In this document: piece after piece, positions 24,950 through 31,713 of the stretch
Layout: every line of letters begins with the position of its first letter
Numbering within the stretch: the first letter of the stretch is position 1
From: Natrialba asiatica DSM 12278
GTDB lineage: Archaea; Halobacteriota; Halobacteria; Halobacteriales; Natrialbaceae
Length of the DNA: 32,133 bases
Assembly (NCBI RefSeq): GCF_000337555.1
Contig: NZ_AOIO01000025.1
Span: forward strand, 1 to 32,133
Direction of reading: 5' to 3'
Notes under the pieces: model-generated
The model's input: only the letters and a program-made list of their open reading frames with translations
The model's database searches: none
Told to the model about the DNA's origin: nothing
Translations under genes and position numbers: made by a program

Positions 24950-25088
24950 ATGGGCGCACGTACAGTTGTGTGATTCGGCTTTGACTGCGCCAGCGTCGCC
25001 ACTCCGGAGCGTAACACCACAATAATTCCGTGTTGTGGGCCGGGGGTCGCCTCCAAAGTACCCCTACCCGGGAGGCCGCCCGGCGTCC
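24950..25088 (-). ncRNA. Structured non-coding RNA or leader between folP and mptE
   Basis: The 188-nt gap between folP and mptE holds a strong minus-strand promoter followed by a highly folded segment. GCCGGG/CCCGGC (25039-25044 with 25079-25084) and GCCTCC/GGAGGC (25049-25054 with 25071-25076) stack with a small internal loop and a 16-nt terminal loop. A second hairpin, CCACAA/TTGTGG (25017-25022 with 25033-25038), follows. On the RNA strand the first stem is followed by CC then ACAACA, reminiscent of the ACA box of an H/ACA guide RNA, although the internal loop looks too small for a standard guide pocket. It may instead be the mptE leader. Ends are approximate. Confidence 0.45.
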
Positions 25089-25111
25089 AGTCTTCCATTT
25101 CGAAGCCTTCG

Positions 25112-25118
25112 GTATAAG
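25112..25118 (-). promoter_or_regulatory. TATA box of the folP-mptE intergenic RNA
   Basis: Minus-strand CTTATAC, preceded by the purine stretch GAGAAAG as a likely BRE. It predicts transcription from about 25088, exactly at the edge of the folded segment. It lies only 11 nt beyond the folP stop codon. Confidence 0.6.
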
Positions 25119-25128
25119 CTTTCTCTTA

Positions 25129-26409
25129 CTACAGTAGGTTGTCGAGTTCGCGCCCGAGTTGACCGGTATCCTCACCAGACGTCCTGAGACGACGAGAAAC
25201 GGCCGAAAGGCTGGCTACCGTTCCGATGAGGAGCGAACGGTCGTCGGCCGTTTCGAACAGTTCGACGGGCGTCGTGCGACCACTGCCGTCGCCGCCGCTA
25301 GTACCACGACGGCTACCGCGTCCACAATCACCAGTGCGAGCGTTTGCACGCTCCGAGCGAACGGTTTCGACGGCCGCCGTCAGCTGCTCGCGCTGGCTTG
25401 CAGACAGCCCCTCGAGTTCGAACGCGTGTGGCTGGAACGCAGCTGCAATCGCGGTGTCGACGCCTCGCTCGTCGAGGTGGCGGCGAAACGTCCGCGTCGA
25501 ATCGATATCGAGTCTCGAAACGGTGACGGACTCGGTCATCGAACTCGCCCGTTCGGTGAACGCAGCGCCGATACGCGCCGCGTCGCGCGTTTCCGCCACG
25601 TCGTGAGTTCGGATCACGTGGGCACCGCGTTCGACCGCCATCGAGGTTGCCGCGAGACTAACCGGGAGTCGATCCGCGGTCTCGCGGTCTGCGATCGCAC
25701 CGAGGAAGTTCTTCCGGTTGATCGAGACCAGCATCGGCCGTCCGAGCGCGCGGAACTCGCGGAGCCGTCGGAACGTCTCCCGGTCGTCGTCGAGCGTCTG
25801 CGCCCCGCTCCAGCCGCCGAACGCGGGATCGATAATCGTCTTGTCCGTGAGTCCGTTCTGCTTTAACGCCTCGTAGACCTGATCGACGTAGTCGGCCTCG
25901 GCTGCCCACGCGGGGGATTTTCGGGCCGCCCAGTCGGTTTCCTCGACCGCGCCGGGACGCTCGAGATCCGGCGGACTCGCCATCTTCGCGACAGCCGCGT
26001 CGTGGGCCGCACAGACGGTCGGCAGTTCGGGATCGGCGAACCCAGCGATGTCGTTGACCATGTCGAACCCCCGTGAGAGGGCGGCGTCCGCGACCTCGTG
26101 GTAGCGCGTTTCGATCGAGAAGATCGCGTCGCCGGAGACGCTTTCGATCGTGTCGAGGGCGACGCGGAGCCGTTCGAGTTCGTCCTCGGCCGAGAGCACG
26201 CCGAAGCGTTTGTTCGCCGACTCGAGACCGATATCGACGATGTCGGCACCCTCGTCGATCAGTTCCTCGTCGACGTACCGGGCCGCCTCGCCGGGGTCGT
26301 CGTAGACGCTCGGATCGTAGGGCGACTCCTCGCTGACGTTCAACACACCCATGATCCGCGGCGGGAACTCGTCGCCGATGCCGAGTCCGGCCGCGTCGAC
26401 ACTGTTCAT
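25129..26409 (-). CDS. folP: Dihydropteroate synthase-family protein with C-terminal extension
   Basis: Joins p-aminobenzoate to the pterin pyrophosphate made by MptE in folate synthesis. The TIM-barrel core covers about residues 15-285. The family motifs are present but altered: IMGVLNVSEESPYDPSVY (19-36), DIGLESANKRFG (59-70) in place of the bacterial DxGGESTRPG, FSIETRYHEVA (97-107), FDMVNDIAGF, IIDPAFGGW (192-200), PMLVSINRKNF (225-235) and IRTHDV (266-271). Residues 286-426 form an extra domain rich in Arg, Ser and Gly linkers, which is not part of bacterial DHPS (about 280 residues). The start ATG is at 26409. A related pterin transferase role cannot be excluded. Confidence 0.9.
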   Translation of the reverse strand: MNSVDAAGLGIGDEFPPRIMGVLNVSEESPYDPSVYDDPGEAARYVDEELIDEGADIVDIGLESANKRFGVLSAEDELERLRVALDTIESVSGDAIFSIETRYHEVADAALSRGFDMVNDIAGFADPELPTVCAAHDAAVAKMASPPDLERPGAVEETDWAARKSPAWAAEADYVDQVYEALKQNGLTDKTIIDPAFGGWSGAQTLDDDRETFRRLREFRALGRPMLVSINRKNFLGAIADRETADRLPVSLAATSMAVERGAHVIRTHDVAETRDAARIGAAFTERASSMTESVTVSRLDIDSTRTFRRHLDERGVDTAIAAAFQPHAFELEGLSASQREQLTAAVETVRSERANARTGDCGRGSRRGTSGGDGSGRTTPVELFETADDRSLLIGTVASLSAVSRRLRTSGEDTGQLGRELDNLL

Positions 26410-26573
26410 ACCCCGAGTGAGGAGCGGAGACGGAAAATCGACGCGGTTGCGGCGAAGGGGCTACGCACGGATCACGGATGCGAACGATGGAACCGTCCTT
26501 TGGGGGGTCATACAGGAACCAGATCATCGAGGAGCCAGACCATCACAGGTGGCAGTAGTCATCCGGTGATAGC

Positions 26574-26620
26574 CAGTGCCGAGCGATACTACCCAATGGT
26601 GGGCGATGATGCTGGCACTG
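26574..26620. repeat. Long imperfect hairpin between folP and orc1/cdc6
   Basis: CAGTGCC-G-AGC (26574-26584) pairs with GCT-GGCACTG (26611-26620), a 10-bp stem with one bulged G. Inside the loop CCCA and TGGG (26592-26603) form a second small stem. It sits after the orc1/cdc6 stop (at 26655 on the minus strand) and 165 nt before the folP start. It could end the orc1/cdc6 transcript or mark a DNA structure near the origin. Confidence 0.5.
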
Positions 26621-26654
26621 ACTGATACTAACCGATCCTGATCAAGGTTGAGAG

Positions 26655-27938
26655 TTATGCCCAGTGACCCACACTCGATTGCTCGTCGTCCGTATCCTGG
26701 GATTCCTCGCTCGCTCCCTCCTCCAGCGGCGCGAGTCGTGAATCACGCAGCAGGACCTTCTTCACTATCGACGGATTCTCGAGCAACCGATGTTTCGCGT
26801 GCGCCCCGCGCCCGCGCCCCCGACCCTCGCGTTCGGACTGGATCACGTTGAGGAAGTTCTGCTCCTGGAGGATCTCCTGCACGCGGCGTTCCGAGAGCAC
26901 GTCGAAATCGAGTCGGTTCGCGACTTCCTTGTACTGGTTGTAGATGATCTTCGTCGGGAACTCCTTTTCCGTGCTGTTCTCGGTGAGCAGCGTCAGCGAA
27001 TACAGAATCGCTTTGGCCTGCTGTGGCGAGCCCTCGATGAGTTCGTTGAACCGGTCGGCTTCGGTCTTCTCTTTGGCGTCGCGGACGTGATCTGCCGTCA
27101 CGCGCGTGGCGTTTTGCTTCTTTGCGATCCGGCCCGCGTTCCGGAGGATGTCGATTGCCTTTCGCGCGTCCCCGTGTTCTTGCGCGGCGAGCGCTGCGGT
27201 CAGCGGAATCACGTCCCCCGAGAGCACGCCGTCGTGGAACGCGTCGCGGCGCTTTTCCAGGATTTCGACCAGTTGATTGGCGTCGTACGGAGAGAAGACG
27301 AGTTCGTCGCGAGAGAGGCTCGATTTGACGCGTTCGGAGAGGTGGTCGGGAAAGTCTATCTTGTTCGAGATGCCGATGATGCCGATGCTCGAATCCGAGA
27401 TACGGCGGTTCTCGCCCGCTCGCGAGAGTTTGCGCAGGACTTCGTCGTCTTCGAGCATGTCGATCTCGTCGAGAATAACGATAGTCACGTCGGTGCACTG
27501 GTCGACGGCTTGCCAGAGGCGTTTGTAGTAGTCGCCGGTACCCAGGCCGCGGTCGGGAACGGTGATGCCGCTTTGATTCGAGTCGTTGACGATCTGGGCG
27601 ATCGTCTTGATGATCGAAGCCTCGGTGTTCTGTTCGCCACAGTCGATGAACGCGTACTTTACTGTCACGTCGTCGCGTCGGGCCTCCGAAATCACGCGCT
27701 TTGTTACCGAGCGCGAGATGAGCGACTTTCCGGTGCCGGTCTTGCCGAAGATGAACAGGTGGTTTGGCTCGCTCCCGAAAATAGCCGGGTTCAGCGCGTC
27801 CGCCACCCGTTGCATCTGCTCGTCGCGGCCGACGATGCGGTCCGGGCCGGGCAGATGCGTGATTTCGAGCAATCGCTCGTCGGCGAAGACCGGATCGTCG
27901 TACCGAAAGAGCGGGTCACGATCGTCGTTGGCGGACAT
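26655..27938 (-). CDS. Orc1/Cdc6 replication initiator
   Basis: A 427-residue AAA+ ATPase that binds origin recognition boxes and starts archaeal chromosome replication. Walker A is GKTGTGKS (65-72), Walker B is VILDEID (154-160), and sensor 1 is in GIIGISNKIDF. Sensor 2 is around GDARKAIDILRNAG. The C-terminal third is a winged-helix DNA-binding domain, including VANRLDFDVLSERRVQEILQ. The protein ends with an acidic, Ser/Glu-rich tail. It is transcribed away from a gene-free segment with ORB-like repeats, the arrangement seen at haloarchaeal origins. Among the multiple haloarchaeal paralogues it is likely the main origin-linked Orc1, by context. Confidence 0.95.
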   Translation of the reverse strand: MSANDDRDPLFRYDDPVFADERLLEITHLPGPDRIVGRDEQMQRVADALNPAIFGSEPNHLFIFGKTGTGKSLISRSVTKRVISEARRDDVTVKYAFIDCGEQNTEASIIKTIAQIVNDSNQSGITVPDRGLGTGDYYKRLWQAVDQCTDVTIVILDEIDMLEDDEVLRKLSRAGENRRISDSSIGIIGISNKIDFPDHLSERVKSSLSRDELVFSPYDANQLVEILEKRRDAFHDGVLSGDVIPLTAALAAQEHGDARKAIDILRNAGRIAKKQNATRVTADHVRDAKEKTEADRFNELIEGSPQQAKAILYSLTLLTENSTEKEFPTKIIYNQYKEVANRLDFDVLSERRVQEILQEQNFLNVIQSEREGRGRGRGAHAKHRLLENPSIVKKVLLRDSRLAPLEEGASEESQDTDDEQSSVGHWA

Positions 27939-27968
27939 TGCAGTACCGGGTGTCTTCCAACTGGACTG

Positions 27969-27976
27969 AAATAAAG
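27969..27976 (-). promoter_or_regulatory. orc1/cdc6 promoter TATA box
   Basis: Minus-strand CTTTATTT lies 31-38 nt before the ATG at 27938. An ORB-like partial repeat begins 14 nt further upstream at 27990, so the initiator could influence its own transcription. Confidence 0.5.
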
Positions 27977-27989
27977 GTATGGAGATCGA

Positions 27990-28003
27990 TCGCGGATGTA
28001 AAT
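27990..28003 (-). repeat. ORB-like repeat A (partial)
   Basis: TCGCGGATGTAAAT is identical over 14 nt to the matching part of repeat B, but lacks the preceding CCCCC (the G-string on the other strand). It is the copy nearest to orc1/cdc6, just upstream of the promoter. Confidence 0.7.
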
Positions 28004-28131
28004 AAGGCTCGTTCGAGTCTCAAACGCCATAATAGAGGAAGTACTCGGGATAGGACCGGAATAGCCGGCCTCGCGCTTCTAACGACACCCGTGCGAGCGT
28101 GGAAGTTCGCACGACGACTCCACGCCCCCTG

Positions 28132-28154
28132 ACACCCCCGTCGCGGATGTAAAT
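28132..28154 (-). repeat. ORB-like repeat B
   Basis: A full-length element with ACACCCCC followed by GTCGCGGATGTAAAT. Positions 28132-28152 are identical over 21 nt to repeat C, 184 nt away. Read on the minus strand it starts TTACATCCGCG and ends with the string GGGGGTGT. Confidence 0.85.
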
Positions 28155-28315
28155 TCACGACACGGAAGCGCGGTCCGAACGCGAAAACAGCCGCTACGAA
28201 TGCGTTTCCGGAACCGGAGACAGTCACCGAACTGGCGGAGAATCCGTACGAGTTCAGCGATAAAACTAGGAGCACCGTTTCGACGGTGACTGGCGCGACT
28301 GGTACGTCGGGACAC

Positions 28316-28336
28316 ACACCCCCGTCGCGGATGTAA
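28316..28336 (-). repeat. ORB-like repeat C
   Basis: A full-length copy, identical to repeat B over 21 nt and in the same orientation. It borders the candidate unwinding segment at 28337-28407 on its left side. Confidence 0.85.
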
Positions 28337-28407
28337 CGCCGAAAGGGGCGGGGTGGTATTCTCGCAAGTCCCTATTTCGGAAAATACGATGGGTTTCGAA
28401 GCGGATC

Positions 28408-28428
28408 TTACATCCGCGGGACAGGTGT
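28408..28428 (+). repeat. ORB-like repeat D, inverted
   Basis: TTACATCCGCGGGACAGGTG and the following T match repeats B and C in the opposite direction, with a weakened G-string. It borders the candidate unwinding segment on its right side, so C and D form the inward-facing pair. Confidence 0.8.
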
Positions 28429-28461
28429 GTTGTCAAACAGACCCTCCCCACGCAAACGGCG

Positions 28462-28484
28462 TTACAAACGCGAGGGTGGTGTGT
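28462..28484 (+). repeat. ORB-like repeat E, degenerate
   Basis: TTACAAACGCGAGGGTGGTG and the following TGT keep the TTACA start, the CGCGA core and a G-rich end. It has the same direction as repeat D, 54 nt downstream. It is a degenerate but convincing fifth copy. Confidence 0.6.
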
Positions 28485-28643
28485 CCCTCTTCCACAACGC
28501 GACAACATGTTCGCTATCCCGCCGGTTTGCGGCTTCGATCGTTTCTTGCGGACGGTAGCGTGAGGACGCGAGCATGGATTTAACGCAGACGAAAGGCGGG
28601 GAATACGACGCAAAAGCGGGAAAAAGCGGTGTGGTATCGTCTC

Positions 28644-28706
28644 TCTAGTCTAGCTAGATTTAGTTATATCTACCTAACTAGTCTAGCTAGACTAGAACCG
28701 TTCTAG
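28644..28706. repeat. CTAG-rich inverted repeat in the origin region
   Basis: TCTAGTCTAGCTAGA (28644-28658) and TCTAGCTAGACTAGA (28682-28696) form a perfect 15-bp inverted repeat. A 14-bp direct repeat, CTAGTCTAGCTAGA, also occurs at 28645 and 28678. The block holds eight CTAG tetranucleotides in about 62 bp and an AT-rich centre (ATTTAGTTATATCTACCTAA). CTAG is a rare tetranucleotide in most prokaryotic genomes. It may be an unwinding element or a protein-binding array. Confidence 0.9.
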
Positions 28707-28776
28707 ACGAAAGAAACAGAACACAACACCCGCACGGTACCCGAACGGGAGCCGCAATACTCTCGCTATGGACGAC

Positions 28777-28790
28777 TCGACAGCTGTCGA
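28777..28790. repeat. 14-bp perfect palindrome upstream of the trmJ-type gene
   Basis: TCGACAGCTGTCGA is self-complementary, 83 nt before the ATG at 28873. It could be an operator or part of the origin region. No repeat of it was noticed elsewhere. Confidence 0.5.
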
Positions 28791-28872
28791 TCGTAACGGC
28801 GACTCGACCGCACCGACGAACACGTCACTTTTGACCGCTCGTTCGATACTCTGTACACACACTCCCGCCGTC

Positions 28873-29658
28873 ATGACCGACACTCACACCTCTTCGCACG
28901 GATCCGACGCGTCCGCTCCGGACCACCGAACGCCACCAGCAGTCGCCGTCGTCGACGCCAAATTCTCCGGCAACGTCGGTACCATCGCCAGGGCCATGAA
29001 GAACTTCGGGTTCTCCGATCTGCTGCTCGTCGACCCGCCCGAACTCGATCCCGACGGCGAGGCCTACGGCTTCGCCGGCCACGCCCGCGAGGACGTCCTC
29101 CCGAACGCGACCGAACTCTCCTTCGACGAACTCGCCTCGTCCTACCACACAATCGGCTGTACCGCCGTCACGAACGAAGACGACCGCAGCCACGTTCGAT
29201 TTCCGTTCTCGACGCCCGCTGAACTCGCCGACCGACTCCCGACCGTCGACGCGCCGACCGCGCTCGTTTTCGGCCGCGAGCGCGTCGGCCTGACCAACGA
29301 CGAACTCGCTCGCATCGACGAAATCTGCTCGATTCCAGCGAACGAGGAGTATCCCGTCCTCAACCTCGGCCAGGCCGCGACGGTTACGCTCTACGAACTG
29401 CGCTCGCTCGCGCTCGACGCGGACGAGACGCAACTCCCCGATGTCGACCGAGTTCGTGCGTCCGAACAGACGATCGACCGGGTCTACGACCAGTGGAGTG
29501 CGCTCCTCGAGACGATCAACCATCCCCCGGAAAAGCGCGAGAAAGCGATGCGAATGCTCCGGCGCGTCTACGGCCGTGCCGACCTCACGGAACGCGAGGC
29601 GAACACGCTCCTCGGTCTGGTTCGTCGGGCGGCAGAGCGGCCGGCGGAACGGGACTGA
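28873..29658 (+). CDS. trmJ: TrmJ-type tRNA/rRNA 2'-O-methyltransferase (SPOUT)
   Basis: A 261-residue SPOUT (TrmH/SpoU-family) methyltransferase using S-adenosylmethionine. Motif 1 is in FSGNVGTIARAMKNFGF (31-47), motif 2 is LVFGRERVGLTNDEL, and motif 3 is IPANEEYPVLNLGQAATV, the knotted cofactor site. Archaeal TrmJ makes 2'-O-methylcytidine at tRNA position 32; the exact target here is inferred from the family. A C-terminal helical extension (DQWSALLETINHPPEKREKA and following) is typical of TrmJ. The ATG at 28873 is preferred to the longer frame from 28768, as the product then starts just before the methylase domain and a CGATACTC element lies 23-30 nt upstream. Confidence 0.88.
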   Translation: MTDTHTSSHGSDASAPDHRTPPAVAVVDAKFSGNVGTIARAMKNFGFSDLLLVDPPELDPDGEAYGFAGHAREDVLPNATELSFDELASSYHTIGCTAVTNEDDRSHVRFPFSTPAELADRLPTVDAPTALVFGRERVGLTNDELARIDEICSIPANEEYPVLNLGQAATVTLYELRSLALDADETQLPDVDRVRASEQTIDRVYDQWSALLETINHPPEKREKAMRMLRRVYGRADLTEREANTLLGLVRRAAERPAERD

Positions 29659-29687
29659 AGGGGTCACCAGACCACCGATTGTAGTAC

Positions 29688-29699
29688 CGGTGGCCACCG
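29688..29699. repeat. Palindrome in the trmJ-gatE convergent gap
   Basis: CGGTGGCCACCG is a perfect 12-bp palindrome between the convergent ends of the trmJ-type gene (29658) and gatE (29752). Its place would suit a two-way terminator, but there is no T-rich tract. Confidence 0.4.
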
Positions 29700-29751
29700 C
29701 CGGTCTGAGATTTCCGGGACGGTTATCTCCAGTCGGCGTTCGACGACGCGC

Positions 29752-31656
29752 TCACGCTCGCTTTTGAATCTCCTCGCGGAGCAACTGACTCACGAGGTCG
29801 CCGTCCGCCTTTCCGCGAAGCGCACCCATGCACTCGCCCATGAGCCCGGAGAACGCCTGCATTCCCTCCGCTTCGACCTGTTCTTCGTTGCGCTCGACGA
29901 CCTCGACAACGGCCTCTCGCACCGCCGCCTCGTCGGCCCCGCCCAGTCCGGCTTCCTCGGCGACCTCCTCGGCGGTCCGATCGGGCTCCGCCGCCAGCGC
30001 GGTCAACAGATCCGGCACCCCCTCGTTCGGCAGGTCGCCACCCTCGACCATCTCGAGGACCGAGACGATGTGGGTCTCCGTGAGCCGTTCGACGGGCACG
30101 TCGTCGCGCCGGAGTTCAGTGAGCGTTGATTCGAGCGTCGTCGCGGCGAGGGTCGGATCGACGCCATCATTGTCACCGTCACCGCCGCCGACTACCTCCT
30201 CGAACAGCGGCATGTGCTTGCCGTAGGCGACCTGCTCGGCCAGTCCCTCGCTCAGACCGAACTCGTCCTGGTAGCGTTCGACCTTCTCGGTCAGGAGTTC
30301 GGGTTCTGGGACCTCGCTCGGGTCCGGTTCGACCGGCGGCACGTCCGTTTCCGGGTACATCCGCGCCGCACCGGGAAGCGGGCGGAGATAGCGGGTCGTG
30401 CCGTCGTCGTTCGCGCCGCGGGTTTCCTCGGGGACCCCTTCCAGCGCGGTTGCAGCCCGTTCGGCGGCGGCCTCGATCGCCGCCTCGGCTACGTCGGTGT
30501 CGGCGGCGACGATGGCGACGGCGTCCGCCGATCCTGCGCCGACCGCGTCACGAAGCGCCGCAACCTCGTCGTCGGTCACCCCGTAGGCCGGGAGTTCGTC
30601 GGTGTGGAAGATGCCGCCCGCACCGTGGCGTTTGGCGTGATCGGAGAGTTCGGTGCCGAGTCGTCGGTCGGGAGCGATCTCTCGGCCGACGAGTTCGTCG
30701 AAGCCGTAGAGGGGGACGCCCATGACCGATCCGTCGTCGTCGAGCGCGCCGGCGATGACGCCGCTGTCGGTGTCCTCGAACACGGCGGTCACGTCCCGTA
30801 CCTCGCCCACGGACGCCTCGCGCGCTTCGAGTTCGTCGCGGATGGCGACGAGTTCGACCTGGCGGGCGGTCTCGGTGCGGACGATGTCGTCGATGTCGTC
30901 GAGACTCTGGACGCCCTTGATCTCGACGCGTGCGCCGTCGGCGATGGAGACGTTGACGTCCTGGCGGATCGTCCCGAGGCCGCGCTTGACCTTGCCCGTC
31001 GAGCGCAGGAGCATGCCGATGCGTTCTGCGGCTTCGAGCGCCTGTTCGGGCGTCGAGATGTCCGGTCGCGTGCCGATCTCGACCAGCGGGATGCCGAGCC
31101 GATCCAGACTGTAGCGCACGCCGTCGTCGGTCTCTTCGACGCGCTGGGCGCTTTCCTCCTCCAGCATGAGATCCTCGATGCCGACCGCGCCTTCGCTGGT
31201 CTCGATTTCGCCGCCGGTCGCCATGAGCGTCGAGCGCTGGAAGCCCGAGGTGTTCGAGCCGTCGACGACGATCTTGCGCATGACGTGGGCCTGGTCGACG
31301 GGCGACATGTCCATCAGCTGGGCGATCTCGAGGACCGTCTCGAGCGCCTCCGCGTCCAGCTCGTGAGGCGGCTCGTCGTCCTCCTCGACGAGACAGGTCG
31401 AATCGTACGCGAGATAGGTGAACTCGCGGTCGACGCGGCTCTCTTCGAGGGCGGCCTCGTCGATCTCGCCGAGTTCGCTCCGGGTGGGGTGGAGGTAGCG
31501 CGTGAACGTCCGTGCTGCCTCTTCGGGTTCGCGAAGGGTGGTCGGACACTGACAGAACAGTTTCGTCGCCGTATCGAGTTGCTGGTGGATTTCCAGCCCG
31601 GCGACGAGGCCGAGTTCGTCGTAATCGTACTCGGTCTCGCGTTCGCGTGCGGTCAT
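29752..31656 (-). CDS. gatE: Glu-tRNA(Gln) amidotransferase subunit E
   Basis: A 634-residue subunit of the archaeal GatDE enzyme, which turns Glu-tRNA(Gln) into Gln-tRNA(Gln) using ammonia passed from GatD. The N-terminal kinase-like cradle starts with LGLVAGLEIHQQLDTATKLF, then FCQCPTTLREPEEA with two cysteines. A GatB-like core continues, with GVGIEDLMLEEE-type and IPLVEIGTRPDISTPEQA segments. A GAD insertion (about residues 290-410, including VMGVPLYGFDELVG) distinguishes GatE from GatB. The tail is the helical tRNA-binding YqeY-type domain ending in LVSQLLREEIQKRA. An acidic linker GGGDGDNDG is a halophilic detail. GatD is not in the window. The start is ATG 31656. Confidence 0.95.
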   Translation of the reverse strand: MTARERETEYDYDELGLVAGLEIHQQLDTATKLFCQCPTTLREPEEAARTFTRYLHPTRSELGEIDEAALEESRVDREFTYLAYDSTCLVEEDDEPPHELDAEALETVLEIAQLMDMSPVDQAHVMRKIVVDGSNTSGFQRSTLMATGGEIETSEGAVGIEDLMLEEESAQRVEETDDGVRYSLDRLGIPLVEIGTRPDISTPEQALEAAERIGMLLRSTGKVKRGLGTIRQDVNVSIADGARVEIKGVQSLDDIDDIVRTETARQVELVAIRDELEAREASVGEVRDVTAVFEDTDSGVIAGALDDDGSVMGVPLYGFDELVGREIAPDRRLGTELSDHAKRHGAGGIFHTDELPAYGVTDDEVAALRDAVGAGSADAVAIVAADTDVAEAAIEAAAERAATALEGVPEETRGANDDGTTRYLRPLPGAARMYPETDVPPVEPDPSEVPEPELLTEKVERYQDEFGLSEGLAEQVAYGKHMPLFEEVVGGGDGDNDGVDPTLAATTLESTLTELRRDDVPVERLTETHIVSVLEMVEGGDLPNEGVPDLLTALAAEPDRTAEEVAEEAGLGGADEAAVREAVVEVVERNEEQVEAEGMQAFSGLMGECMGALRGKADGDLVSQLLREEIQKRA

Positions 31657-31713
31657 TGCGCGGTAGTCGGTGACGGAGGGGTAAAAAACCGTCCAGTTGC
31701 GGTCTGGTCGCGT

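Larger units (their letters stand above)
27939..28872. other. Probable chromosomal replication origin (oriC)
   Basis: About 930 nt without a gene, directly upstream of orc1/cdc6. It contains five related repeats of the ORB type, ending in a G-rich string as described for haloarchaeal ORBs: three with the G-string toward lower coordinates (27990, 28132, 28316) and two in the opposite direction (28408, 28462). The two groups face each other with their TTACA ends across 28337-28407, which is the likely unwinding segment, with TATTC and CTATTTCGGAAAATA stretches. A separate CTAG-rich AT-rich block is at 28644-28706. The flanking trmJ-type and gatE genes match what I recall near oriC1 of other haloarchaea. 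Confidence 0.8.

Noticed and set aside
26790-27974. 394-codon plus-strand frame antisense to orc1/cdc6
   Set aside because: The initiator gene has Walker motifs and a winged helix. The antisense frame only mirrors it.
27990-28484. Repeats near orc1/cdc6 considered as a CRISPR array
   Set aside because: Spacing is irregular (54 to 184 nt), copies occur in both orientations, and no cas gene is nearby; they fit origin recognition boxes.
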